Assembly: GCA_902803305.1 (NCBI GenBank)
Contig: CADCPL010000309.1
Coordinates: 1 to 7,833, forward strand
DNA from: an uncultured Lachnospiraceae bacterium
GTDB taxonomy: Bacteria > Bacillota > Clostridia > Lachnospirales > Lachnospiraceae
Direction: 5' to 3'
DNA: 7,833 nt
Shown here: piece by piece, positions 7,464 to 7,833 of the stretch
How positions within the stretch are numbered: position 1 is the first letter of the stretch
Layout: each line of letters begins with the position of its first letter
Position numbers and translations under genes: made by a program
The notes under the pieces: generated by a model
Told to the model about the DNA's origin: nothing
Databases searched by the model: none
The model's input: the letters and a program-made list of their open reading frames with translations, nothing else

Positions 7464-7833
7464 ATGTTCGATCAGACATCATCAATGTTCGAGGGATATC
7501 GCTCAAGACTGAAGAAGATCAAGAAGAAGACTTACGAAGAGAGATTTGCGGCATTTTTGAGTGAGTACAGCACATGCTTTGATGACATGACACAGTATAT
7601 CAAGGGAAGGGAAGATACTGAGGTTGCTGCGGCGGAGGTTGCCAACATATTTGCCGAAAACGTCTTCAGCGAATACGGCAGCGGCGGAAAATTATCGGCA
7701 AGTGACAAGACGGATCTTTCTCTTTATATGATCTACTATATTTTTCCTTCGATCCTTAAGACAAGTGATGCAAATGCAGGACTCTTGTGTGACGCCATAA
7801 GGGATGAATGGAGAAAACGGACCGATAATCCGG
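7464..7833 (+). CDS. Uncharacterised protein, 5' part (partial)
   Basis: An open frame begins at ATG 7464 after GGAGGT (7454-7459), 18 bases downstream of araD, and runs without a stop to the window edge (123 complete codons). I do not recognise the family. The protein starts MFDQTSSMFEGYRS and has a strongly basic segment RLKKIKKKTYEERF at about 15-28. It continues with mostly helix-forming, charged sequence and a short aromatic/hydrophobic stretch, LYMIYYIFPSILKT, near residues 86-99. There is no signal peptide, no clear membrane helix and no metal or nucleotide motif, so a soluble, largely helical cytoplasmic protein is likely. It is not L-arabinose isomerase, a transketolase or a regulator with a recognisable DNA-binding motif. 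Spacing and ribosome binding site argue for co-transcription with araD, but any part in arabinose metabolism is unproven. Confidence 0.75.
   Translation, partial: MFDQTSSMFEGYRSRLKKIKKKTYEERFAAFLSEYSTCFDDMTQYIKGREDTEVAAAEVANIFAENVFSEYGSGGKLSASDKTDLSLYMIYYIFPSILKTSDANAGLLCDAIRDEWRKRTDNP

Noticed and set aside
7464..7833. The last gene as L-arabinose isomerase or an arabinose regulator.
   Set aside because: The visible 123 residues have none of the AraA N-terminal sequence I would expect and no helix-turn-helix or sugar-binding features.

Overview
The window looks like part of a sugar-uptake and pentose-catabolism operon from a Firmicute, most likely a clostridial or Lachnospiraceae-type gut or rumen bacterium. 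That view rests on the strong GGAGGTG-type ribosome binding sites, a lipoprotein-type binding protein, a moderate base composition (judged by eye), and a kinase resembling the FGGY kinases found beside araD in clostridia. The genus is inferred, not proven. All genes lie on the + strand and are tightly packed, and I see no mobile element, CRISPR array, tRNA or rRNA.

Layout. Bases 1-361 are the 3' end of a gene for a YtfQ-like sugar-binding protein. A very strong intrinsic terminator follows (381-418). Then come the ATPase ytfR (454-1968), the permeases ytfT (1958-3040) and yjfF (3041-4090), and a second, complete YtfQ-like binding lipoprotein (4087-5133). Two catabolic genes follow: an FGGY sugar kinase, probably an L-ribulokinase (5161-6753), and araD, L-ribulose-5-phosphate 4-epimerase (6753-7445). 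The window ends inside an unrecognised gene (7464 onward). From ytfR to araD the junctions are overlaps or very short gaps (at most 27 bases), so this stretch is probably one transcript with translational coupling.

How it fits together. The ATPase and permeases match, from memory of the E. coli proteins, the YtfQ-YtfR-YtfT-YjfF furanose transporter rather than generic ribose or xylose systems. Their linkage to a probable ribulokinase and AraD suggests that the sugar imported is L-arabinose, possibly in its furanose form. L-arabinofuranose shares ring stereochemistry with galactofuranose, the known E. coli ligand. L-arabinose isomerase (AraA), the missing first step, is not in the window.

Points most worth a second look: two different binding proteins flank one set of channel genes; a strong terminator separates the first, which has codon use typical of high expression, from the rest; the second lacks a visible ribosome binding site and overlaps the permease stop; and an uncharacterised gene sits directly after araD.
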